DNA from: an uncultured Candidatus Altimarinota bacterium
GTDB taxonomy: Bacteria > Patescibacteriota > Gracilibacteria > BD1-5 > UBA2023
Length of the DNA: 6,262 nucleotides
Assembly: GCA_938036655.1 (NCBI GenBank)
Contig: CALHQS010000081.1
Location: forward strand, 1 to 6,262
Direction: 5' to 3'
Both the position numbers and the translations under genes were made by a program. Shown here piece after piece: positions 1 through 4,822 of this stretch (position 1 is the stretch's first letter; the number at the start of each line of letters is the position of its first letter). The notes beneath the pieces are model-generated. The model saw only the letters and a program-made list of their open reading frames with translations. It was not told where the DNA came from and ran no database searches.

Positions 1-1080
1 AATGGGCGTAAGGACCTGATTTTTGATCCAAGTATCGTATTTTGGAAAATTAAAAATATCATGATATTTTGACTTTTCGAGCATTTTTCGGAGTGTGATA
101 GAATCGTTAGTCGTCGAATTCGCAAAAATATTGAGTTTTTTGAAAGCGCCATTGATATGGCCGGAAAGATTTTCGAGCCATTCGTTGTTTTTTGCTTCAT
201 TAAGCGACGAAACAAGTGTATTTTTTTCGTTTTGTAATTTTTGTGAATTATTGTCGATTTGAGTAAAAAGTGACTGAATTTTGTATTCGGTATTGTTCGT
301 TTTGAGCAAAATCGCGTGCATAATTCGCGCGTACAAACCTGCCAAAAGGTAGACAATCGGCACGCCCACAAAGTATGTGATTACCATCATAATCGCAAAA
401 AGCAGTCCACCAATAATGAAAATCAAGAGAATAATTCCGGCTGGATTATTTTTGCTAGAATGACTATTGTTGTTGACACTTTCGAGGATTTTGGCGCCAT
501 TTTTAAAAATTTTCCCGAGTTGCGTTGTGAGCACGTTTTTTTGCGTTTCAATATAATTGGGCAGGCGAGAACTCTCGAACAATTCTTCGTGAAATAATTT
601 TTTCGTTTTTTCAAAAATTGGATTATTTTCGTCAAAGTTTTTTCGCTCAAAAACTTTGGAATGCGTGATGAGGTGATTGTCGGTGAAAATCACATTTGCA
701 ACGCGCGAATACAGGCTTCATTTTTGAAGCATTTTGAACATCAAAAAAACCCCAACAAATAGATAAAAGAAAAATAAAATCCCAAAAATCGCAAGAATAA
801 TTCCGACAATATTTCCGAGCACAAACCCAATAACTCCCATCACAAAAGTCACAATCGCGAGCGGAATCGAACTTTTGGTAGCGATATTGAGATAATCTGC
901 GCGAATACTCATTTTGAGCTCTTCTCGCGAAATCCATTCATACAAATAAAAACCGCGTTCATCAACCGTTGCCTGAATTTCTTCACGAATTTGCTCTTTG
1001 GAATTGAGATTTTCAGAATTTTCCAAACCTTCTTCGTATTCGGAATTTTCTGATTCATATGTGTGTTGTCGAGTTTTCAT
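1..1080 (-). CDS. Membrane protein of unknown function, cut by left edge
   Basis: Reading starts at ATG 1080-1078 and runs open for 360 codons to the window edge, so the C-terminus is missing. One TGA (720-718) is read as Gly121; a standard-code reading would stop there at 120 residues, right after a membrane segment. After it the frame stays open for 239 more codons with the same codon habits and two further membrane segments, which argues for read-through. Visible parts: a Glu/Ser-rich soluble N-terminus (about 1-45), two hydrophobic segments (about 71-92 and 93-117), a soluble stretch of about 90 residues that begins SLYSRVANVIFTDNHLI, two more membrane segments (about 214-238 and 240-258), then an Asn/Lys/Glu-rich helical tail. 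I do not recognise the family; the 122-145 stretch is faintly like a bacterial PH domain, but this is weak. No Shine-Dalgarno sequence is seen before the ATG. It is divergent from the small genes on the right. Confidence 0.8.
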
Positions 1081-1086
1081 AGAGAT

Positions 1087-1113
1087 ATTTTACTACTTTT
1101 TTTATTTTTGCAA
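1087..1113 (-). promoter_or_regulatory. Possible promoter of the left-edge membrane gene
   Basis: On the minus strand TTGCAA (1113-1108) lies 15 bp before TAAAAT (1092-1087). The -10-like box is only six bases from the ATG, so transcription from it would give an almost leaderless mRNA, in keeping with the absence of a ribosome binding site. The spacing is short and the match is modest. Confidence 0.3.
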
Positions 1114-1134
1114 CCAAAAAATTGAGAAAAACTT

Positions 1135-1162
1135 TTGACAAAATGAAAAATTTTAATAGAAT
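1135..1162 (+). promoter_or_regulatory. Sigma70-type promoter of first small gene
   Basis: A perfect TTGACA (1135-1140) is followed after 16 bp by TAGAAT (1157-1162). Transcription would start near 1169, about 20 bases before the ribosome binding site. The box layout, including the 16-bp spacing, recurs in front of the other small genes. It also rules out the upstream in-frame starts at 1122 and 1143. Confidence 0.7.
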
Positions 1163-1190
1163 CCACTCACATTTGATAAAGGGACATGTG

Positions 1191-1505
1191 ATGACCTATA
1201 ATAATCACAAACCAAAACAAAAACCAAAACCAAAACCAAAACAAAAACACAACAATCTCCACATCACTTATCAAGAGGCAAAATATTTTCTTGATAAGTT
1301 CCTCTGTATATATGGAGGGCCAATAAGATATTGTGATATCTTGGAAGATATGGAGTACTACTATCAGAAACCTGCATCTAGCAAGGTACGAAAATTATTA
1401 TCGAAGCGTTTAGATGATATAAATCGCTCATGAAATAAGAATAAAATTCGTATTTTACAAAACTTTCTATGATGTGTGCAAAAGCCTCTATTAAGAGGCT
1501 TTTAG
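1191..1505 (+). CDS. Small protein, paralogue of the 1840-2106 product
   Basis: The start at ATG 1191 is chosen because it lies 7 bases after an AAAGGG ribosome-binding sequence (1178-1183) and downstream of the promoter. The product opens with a Lys/Pro/Gln repeat (residues about 7-19), then a compact domain ITYQEAKYFLDKFL...YGGP...QKPASSK...SKRLDDI. Residues from YGGP onward align without gaps over 37 positions to the product of 1840-2106, with 12 identities counted by eye, including GP, QKP-S-K and the L--R---I spacing. The end is uncertain. The first in-frame TGA is at 1431-1433 (80 residues); with TGA as Gly, reading continues through a second TGA (1470-1472) to TAG 1503-1505 (104 residues), inside the terminator hairpin. 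The alignment ends just before the first TGA, so homology does not settle it. No function is recognised. Confidence 0.65.
1209..1248 (+). repeat. CCAAAA/CAAAAA low-complexity tract
   Basis: Six-base units of the type CCAAAA with CAAAAA variants repeat about six times in register with the codons, giving alternating Lys-Pro and Lys-Gln pairs near the N-terminus of the first small protein. The tract is a candidate for slippage-driven length change, always in steps of two codons. Confidence 0.7.
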
Positions 1506-1509
1506 TTTG
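1480..1509 (+). terminator. Hairpin terminator after first small gene
   Basis: Arms AAAAGCCTC (1480-1488) and GAGGCTTTT (1495-1503) pair perfectly around a six-base loop, followed by a short T-rich stretch. If TGA is read as Gly, the TAG stop of the first small gene (1503-1505) lies at the end of the 3' arm. Confidence 0.75.
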
Positions 1510-1510
1510 G

Positions 1511-1538
1511 TTGACAATTTTTTTCCTATGTCTGAAAT
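1511..1538 (+). promoter_or_regulatory. Probable promoter of second small gene
   Basis: TTGACA (1511-1516) and TGAAAT (1533-1538, four of six matches to TATAAT) are 16 bp apart, the same spacing as the promoters of the neighbouring small genes. The predicted start of transcription, near 1545, would lie just before the AGGAG at 1551-1555. Confidence 0.5.
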
Positions 1539-1563
1539 ACATCTTTCACTAGGAGATCTTCTT

Positions 1564-1695
1564 ATGGCTGCAAAGCAACGAGCTCATGGGATTGTACTTC
1601 GTTCGCAGCGCTTACAAGAACTGGGAACACAACATAATCCGGAAACTCACGAGTTAAAGGAGAATATCAAGCCTGCCGCGGACACGGAATTGTAG
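1564..1695 (+). CDS. Small 43-residue protein, unknown
   Basis: ATG 1564 follows AGGAG (1551-1555) by 8 bases and fits the predicted transcription start, giving 43 residues that end at TAG. An in-frame ATG at 1528 would give 55 residues beginning MSEIHLSLGDLL, but it overlaps the -10 region and has no ribosome binding site. The product is hydrophilic, with a basic first half (AAKQRAHGIVLRSQRLQ) and an acidic, probably disordered second half (ETHELKENIKPAADTEL). No membrane segment, signal or known motif is visible. It lies between the two paralogous small genes, with its own promoter and terminator, and shows no convincing similarity to them. I do not recognise it. Confidence 0.5.
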   Translation: MAAKQRAHGIVLRSQRLQELGTQHNPETHELKENIKPAADTEL

Positions 1696-1708
1696 ATTTT
1701 TATTTTTT

Positions 1709-1740
1709 AGCTCCACTTTGATGGAGCTTTTTTATTTTTT
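1709..1740 (+). terminator. Rho-independent terminator after second small gene
   Basis: Perfect seven-base arms AGCTCCA (1709-1715) and TGGAGCT (1722-1728) enclose a six-base loop and run into a T tract of TTTTTA followed by six T. Confidence 0.85.
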
Positions 1741-1748
1741 CAAAATTT

Positions 1749-1776
1749 TTGACAAAAATCATATTTTGTCTATAAT
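1749..1776 (+). promoter_or_regulatory. Consensus promoter of third small gene
   Basis: Perfect TTGACA (1749-1754) and perfect TATAAT (1771-1776), 16 bp apart. This is the strongest promoter match in the window. Transcription would begin near 1783, leaving a leader of about 57 bases. Confidence 0.85.
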
Positions 1777-1783
1777 GCACTAA

Positions 1784-1833
1784 CTTGCTCAGCAAGGAGA
1801 TTCACAATGGTGTGAATCTAGTTATATGAAAGG
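1784..1833 (+). promoter_or_regulatory. Structured leader with two hairpins and a mini-ORF
   Basis: Hairpin 1 pairs CTTGC (1784-1788) with GCAAG (1792-1796). Hairpin 2 pairs AGATTCACA (1798-1806) with TGTGAATCT (1811-1819) around a four-base loop ATGG. An AAGGAG (1794-1799) is shared between the 3' arm of hairpin 1 and the 5' arm of hairpin 2. Seven bases after it is an ATG in the loop of hairpin 2, opening the mini-ORF ATG-GTG-TGA-ATC-TAG (1807-1821): four codons if TGA is Gly, two if it is stop. The main gene has its own weaker AAAGG (1829-1833) six bases before its ATG. This layout suggests translational control or mRNA stabilisation; the effector, if any, is unknown. Confidence 0.5.
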
Positions 1834-1839
1834 TTCGTA

Positions 1840-2106
1840 ATGAACAAATTGAAGGAAAACTTGAGTGAGTCTACCGTAGTTAAGTGTATTGCTGCTCTGG
1901 AAGTGTACAATTATCTCCCGGATGACTACAATGGCCCTTTGGAGAAGTGGATTATTGTCAAAGAACTCACAAAACTCCATCAAAAACCGCTTTCTCCAAA
2001 AGCTGAAGAGACGTTGGATAGGAGAATTCGTCGAATTCAAGAAATTCGAGATAAAAAGTCCAAGACAAAAAGTCCAAGTTGCTTTCTTGAGAAATTATCA
2101 GCCTAA
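1840..2106 (+). CDS. Small basic protein, paralogue of the 1191 product
   Basis: This encodes 88 residues ending at TAA. ATG 1840 is preceded by AAAGG at 1829-1833. The sequence is soluble and probably helical: LSESTVVKCIAALEVYNYL, then DDYNGPLEKWIIVKEL, then KLHQKPLSPKAEETLDRRI and a strongly basic tail rich in Arg and Lys. From YNGP, 37 residues align without gaps to the product starting at 1191 (12 identities by eye). The shared pattern is Y-GP, I at position 10, QKP-S-K and L--R---I. The basic helical C-terminus would suit nucleic-acid binding, but that is inference from composition only. It stands alone between a consensus promoter and a strong terminator. I do not recognise the family. 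Confidence 0.75.
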   Translation: MNKLKENLSESTVVKCIAALEVYNYLPDDYNGPLEKWIIVKELTKLHQKPLSPKAEETLDRRIRRIQEIRDKKSKTKSPSCFLEKLSA

Positions 2107-2131
2107 CTTCTGATTTTTATCTCTCTTGTCC

Positions 2132-2160
2132 GCCCCGATTTTTCGGGGCTTTTTTATTTT
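2132..2160 (+). terminator. Strong Rho-independent terminator
   Basis: GC-rich seven-base arms GCCCCGA (2132-2138) and TCGGGGC (2143-2149) with a TTTT loop, followed by six T, A, and four more T. It separates the small-gene block from the PadR/sensor operon. Confidence 0.9.
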
Positions 2161-2182
2161 TGAAAAAATTTTCGAAATTTTC

Positions 2183-2210
2183 TTGACAAAATTTTTCTTT
2201 TTCATAATAT
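2183..2210 (+). promoter_or_regulatory. Promoter of PadR/sensor operon
   Basis: Perfect TTGACA (2183-2188) is followed after 16 bp by TAATAT (2205-2210). The -10 region overlaps the left arm of the palindrome at 2206-2234, so a protein bound there would block this promoter. Confidence 0.6.
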
Positions 2211-2234
2211 TACTTTGCATTACAAAGTAATATT
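2206..2234 (+). promoter_or_regulatory. 29-bp perfect palindrome, likely operator
   Basis: Perfect 12-base arms AATATTACTTTG (2206-2217) and CAAAGTAATATT (2223-2234) flank the five bases CATTA. It covers the -10 box and the expected transcription start. PadR-family repressors commonly bind dyads at their own promoter, so autoregulation by the PadR protein encoded downstream is the simplest reading. That last step is inference, and the regulator now lacks part of its DNA-binding domain. Confidence 0.65.
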
Positions 2235-2460
2235 AAAAATTTATTTATATATTTATTTAGAATGCTTATATTTAATGTGTAAGGATAAATATAAAAATGA
2301 AGATATAGGCAGTTTTATAGATTTTACAAATAGATTAAAAAATTATAATTTAGATAATTTAAGACTTAGAATTTTAAAATATATCAATTATTACTACTAT
2401 ACAAATCTTTAGAAATCATTATTTTTATTGACTTTAAGCATATTTTATGTAATAGTGATC
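2229..2460. other. Extremely AT-rich segment between operator and padR body
   Basis: A hand count gives 37 G or C in the 240 bases 2221-2460 (about 15%). The next 60 bases (2461-2520) have 31 of 60. The composition breaks sharply at about 2460, exactly where recognisable PadR coding begins. Roughly 45 N-terminal PadR codons should lie here but cannot be read in any frame. No transposase, terminal repeat or RNA gene is visible. The segment looks like replacement or insertion of foreign DNA, or an old deletion filled with AT-rich sequence. Confidence 0.6.
2275..2412 (+). CDS. Doubtful 45-residue ORF in AT-rich segment
   Basis: From ATG 2275 the frame runs 45 codons to TAG. The product begins MCKDKYKNEDIGSFIDF and ends in a Tyr/Asn-rich stretch. 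It uses AGA for Arg and TTA for Leu almost throughout, unlike the adjoining genes, which often use CGA/CGC and CTC/TTG. No ribosome binding site precedes it. It may be a fragment of foreign coding sequence or a chance ORF in AT-rich DNA; I see no recognisable domain. Confidence 0.25.
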   Translation: MCKDKYKNEDIGSFIDFTNRLKNYNLDNLRLRILKYINYYYYTNL

Positions 2461-2468
2461 TTATTGTC

Positions 2469-2663
2469 GTGGAAGGGACGGTGTATCCGCTTCTCACACG
2501 CCTCAAAAATGACGCGCTCATCTCCTATTATTGGGTCGAGTCTGAAAGTGGCCACCCGAGAAAATATTTTCAGCTGACAAAAAGTGGTCAGGAGGCCTAC
2601 GAACTTATGGCTGCGAGTTGGCTCGAAATCAAAAATACGGTTGAAAAAATTCTTAACGCTTAA
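2469..2663 (+). CDS. PadR-family transcriptional regulator, N-terminally truncated
   Basis: The 64 residues from GTG 2469 match the second half of the PadR winged-helix domain: EGTVYPLLTRLKNDALIS is the recognition-helix region, SGHPRKYFQLTKSG is the wing followed by the conserved Leu-Thr, and a Trp-containing helix (SWLEIKNTVEKIL) ends it. Family members are usually about 105 residues or more and begin with two helices ending in a YGYE-like motif. These are absent, and the frame is closed by TAG at 2367-2369 with only non-coding-looking AT-rich sequence between. There is also an Ala where PadR proteins usually have Gly (KNDALI for KNDGLI). It ends three bases before the sensor gene, so the two form an operon. 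It is probably a damaged or chimeric regulator; expression from GTG is possible but would give a protein without the first helices. Confidence 0.75.
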   Translation: MEGTVYPLLTRLKNDALISYYWVESESGHPRKYFQLTKSGQEAYELMAASWLEIKNTVEKILNA

Positions 2664-2666
2664 ATT

Positions 2667-4184
2667 ATGGACACAAAATTGCAAAAAATTATCAATCTTT
2701 ATAAAAAAGATCTTCAAAAATTTATTGAAAAAAATGCACTCAATGCTGATTATTATGCGGATATTGAGGAGCGAATCAATGAAAAAATTTCATTGCTCGA
2801 AAATCCTACTCGCGATGATATCAAAAATATTTTGTCTGAAATTGGTTCTCCGGAAGAGATTTTTCGAGAAGAGCTCGAGTCTCGCGTGATTGAAAAAGTT
2901 GCTATCAAGAAAAAATGGTATCAAAAATTCCTCGCATCCGATCATGTGATTTTCTTGGGTATATTCAAAGAATTAAGCGAAAAAACCAGTATTTCCGCAG
3001 GAATTTATCGCCTCGCATATTTGTTTTTATTTTTTATAGGTATCGTTACTAAAGCCAGTATTCTGATTCCAGTGCTTATATTTTCCTATATTCTTGGATT
3101 TTTGATTTTGAGAACAGGGATTTTCCGATTTCTTTTTTCTCTCGGAATTTCATTCTTTTTGCTTGTTTTCCTCGGGCTTTGTAGTATTGTTTTTGGACTA
3201 TATCTGTCGGATTTTTCTTTTGGAAATATGTTCGTTTTCATGAATATGCCGATTTTGTTGCCAGTTGGGCTTGTTATTGGGATTTTTTCGCTTGTGGTTT
3301 TGCTCGTATTTTTCGTGCATTACGCCTTTACTGGGAAAACGCTAGGCTGGAAATTTTTCATGACAGGGTTTATAACTTTTATAATTGCAGGAATTTGTGG
3401 TGCGGCCTTTGTATTTAATATGACGAATCGATATATGCCGTACACTGAGATGACCATTGCCGTTTCTTCCGATATTGATGCTGAAAAAAATAATCTTGAT
3501 GAGCCGATTACTTTCCGAAATTGGGATTTTGTGAATACTTTTCAGTCGAATAAAGATTCTCGCTCTGAAAAACTCTCGCCTCAATTTTCATGGTACCAGC
3601 AAATTAATTTTTTCCCACTCAATCCACTCAATTCATCGTATGCTTCTAGTTTCTATTATATAGGGCAGTTTGAGCCTTCTGATGATGATAAAATTCATAT
3701 CGAAGTTACTAAAAGAACTTTTGGAAATGCTGAAATTCAAGAATTTTCTCAAAAATTTTTCACTGATTTTTCTCTAAAAATTGAAAATAATCGCGTACAA
3801 TTTGTAGCAATTACGAATCCGGAAGGAAAGTATCCGTTGATGTTCGGTAATTTTTCAGCCAACAAAGTTCGTGTTCCGCTCAATGTTCGCTTTCAGGTGT
3901 GGGGAATGCCAGGAATTACAGACCTTATCAATTTTGATAATTACGAAAAAGTCTCAGAATTGGATGAACACATGCAATATGCCATTGCTTCGCAGTGTAC
4001 GATGCTCTATTTTGGGAATGATCGACAACTTCATTGTGACACGAATGAAATAGAACAAATCCGCCAGATGATTCAGACGTGAGAAATTATTGATGATACT
4101 CCTCATTACTCTCGAGAAGTAGAAAAAATTCGCCAGATGATTCAGGCGGCAGAATCATCAGAAAATATGCAACTCACTCACTAA
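2667..4184 (+). CDS. HAAS-like/PspC-like membrane sensor protein, 505 residues
   Basis: ATG 2667 lies three bases after the padR stop. Residues 1-75 resemble a HAAS domain (helical, ending in SEIGSPEEIFREEL); such domains are typically encoded beside PadR regulators and are thought to contact them. Residues about 95-150 resemble PspC (LGIFKELSEKTSISAGIYRL followed by hydrophobic segments). Membrane segments lie at about 115-128, 131-149, 152-178, 194-219 and 229-251. Residues from 252 on form a soluble, beta-looking domain that is probably outside the membrane. TGA 4080-4082 is read as Gly472, adding 34 residues before TAA. The extension contains a second copy of EVEKIRQMIQ, matching EIEQIRQMIQ just before the TGA, which supports read-through. 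The likely role is envelope or stress sensing upstream of PadR; the ligand is unknown. A standard-code annotation would give 471 residues. Confidence 0.8.
4050..4148 (+). repeat. 23-codon internal duplication spanning a TGA codon
   Basis: About 30 bases starting at 4050 recur at 4119 with only a few differences, exactly 69 bases (23 codons) later and in frame. Both encode E[IV]E[QK]IRQMIQ. The TGA (4080-4082) falls between the two copies; in the second copy the aligned codon is GCA (Ala). Confidence 0.75.
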
Positions 4185-4190
4185 AATAAC

Positions 4191-4210
4191 TATTGCGAAT
4201 ATTTGCATTA
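4191..4210. repeat. Palindrome family copy A1
   Basis: Core TATTGCG, AATATT, TGCATTA. It belongs to the seven-member near-palindrome family and lies just after the stop of the sensor gene. Its right arm ends CATTAA rather than CAATAA, a variation shared with copy B2. Confidence 0.6.
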
Positions 4211-4215
4211 AAAAT

Positions 4216-4239
4216 ATTATTGCAAAAAATTGCAATAAT
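4216..4239. repeat. Palindrome family copy A2 (perfect)
   Basis: Perfect ten-base arms ATTATTGCAA and TTGCAATAAT around AAAA. In arm-6-arm form the centre is AAAAAT. It sits between A1 and the terminator shared by the convergent genes. Confidence 0.7.
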
Positions 4240-4253
4240 GAAAAAACACTTAA

Positions 4254-4275
4254 AAAAGAGGCTTTGGCCTCTTTT
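4254..4275. terminator. Bidirectional terminator between convergent genes
   Basis: AAAAGAGGC (4254-4262) pairs with GCCTCTTTT (4267-4275) around a four-base loop. On the minus strand it runs into six T, directly after the TAA of the small membrane-protein gene. On the plus strand it ends the sensor operon with a shorter T run. Confidence 0.8.
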
Positions 4276-4690
4276 ATGTTTCTTCGTCAGGATTTTGAGT
4301 ATTTTCTTCTTCGGCTTGTAGTTTCTTTTCTTCCTTGGTGTGATGATAATATAGATACAAAAGTCCGATTGGTGCGATAAAAATAGCAAAAAACCAACAA
4401 ATCATCATTATCAAAAATTTGAGAATCAACATCAGGAACGCATTTACGACAAACATATTGTTACCAAAAATAAAATCCATCATGCTATGATATACGAATC
4501 TCGAATATGGATAGAAAATTTGTGAGAGAATCGCTATCAAAATCACTCCAATCGGTGGAATAGTCATCCCTTTTACATAATAAGGATAGAAAAACAGTAT
4601 AACAAAGATGAGTCCAAAAATAAATTCTCGAAAATAATATTCTCGACTGAGTCCGCCGAATGTTTTTTCAAAAATTGCTTTTGTATTCAT
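4274..4690 (-). CDS. Small multi-pass membrane protein, 138 residues
   Basis: ATG 4690-4688 to TAA gives 138 residues without TGA codons. After a short start (MNTKAIFEKTFGGLSREYYF) come membrane segments at about 22-38, 44-60 and 79-115 (the last probably two), then a charged, Glu-rich cytoplasmic-looking tail from 117. Conspicuous blocks are FYPYSRFVYHSM, FIFGNNMFVVNAF and CWFFAIFIAPIGLLYLYY. From memory these recall a small inner-membrane protein family of unknown function in Gammaproteobacteria, which could mean horizontal transfer, but I cannot confirm it. No clear ribosome binding site is present. The gene is bracketed by palindrome copies A1/A2 and B1/B2. The transport or envelope role is unknown. 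Confidence 0.8.
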   Translation of the reverse strand: MNTKAIFEKTFGGLSREYYFREFIFGLIFVILFFYPYYVKGMTIPPIGVILIAILSQIFYPYSRFVYHSMMDFIFGNNMFVVNAFLMLILKFLIMMICWFFAIFIAPIGLLYLYYHHTKEEKKLQAEEENTQNPDEET

Positions 4691-4722
4691 AATAGAAATA
4701 CACTAAGAATAAAAGCGAAATT

Positions 4723-4752
4723 ACTATATTGAAAAATTTCAAAAAGTATAGT
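4723..4752. promoter_or_regulatory. Nested inverted repeat upstream of the 138-residue gene
   Basis: Outer arms ACTATA (4723-4728) and TATAGT (4747-4752) enclose an inner dyad TTGAAA-AA-TTTCAA (4729-4742), with centres offset by about two bases. It lies 33-62 bases before the ATG of the minus-strand gene, where an operator would be expected. No convincing promoter boxes were found with it. Confidence 0.3.
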
Positions 4753-4771
4753 TATTTTTTTGCCAAAAAAC

Positions 4772-4794
4772 TTATTGCAAAAAATTGTAATAAT
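4772..4794. repeat. Palindrome family copy B1
   Basis: Arms TTATTGCAA and TTGTAATAAT around AAAA. It differs from the perfect copy A2 at one inner base of the right arm and one flanking base, with the same orientation and the same AAAAAT centre. Confidence 0.65.
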
Positions 4795-4800
4795 AAATTA

Positions 4801-4822
4801 TATTGCAAATATTTGTATTAAT
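4801..4822. repeat. Palindrome family copy B2
   Basis: TATTGCA, AATATT, TGTATTAAT. It overlaps the TAA stop (4820-4818) of the recombinase gene. It has the centre and the CATTA/TATTA right-arm variation of copy A1. Confidence 0.6.

Noticed and set aside
316..650. Plus-strand and alternative minus-strand ORFs inside the left-edge gene
   Set aside because: They are read in other frames of the continuous 360-codon minus-strand gene and show no domain of their own. The 647-937 minus ORF is a shadow for the same reason.
1889..2113. ORFs overlapping the third small gene on either strand
   Set aside because: The 1840 frame has the promoter, ribosome binding site, terminator and a paralogue; the others (1889-2113 plus, 1822-2040 minus) have none.
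2215..2412. 65-codon ORF starting at TTG 2215
   Set aside because: Its proposed start lies inside the operator palindrome at the expected transcription start, with no room for a ribosome binding site; only the part from ATG 2275 is kept, at low confidence.
2229..2460. AT-rich segment as an insertion sequence
   Set aside because: It is too short, with no terminal inverted repeats, target duplication or transposase-like sequence visible.
2584..2889. 101-codon ORF spanning the padR end and sensor start
   Set aside because: It is out of frame with both recognisable proteins and has no coherent domain.
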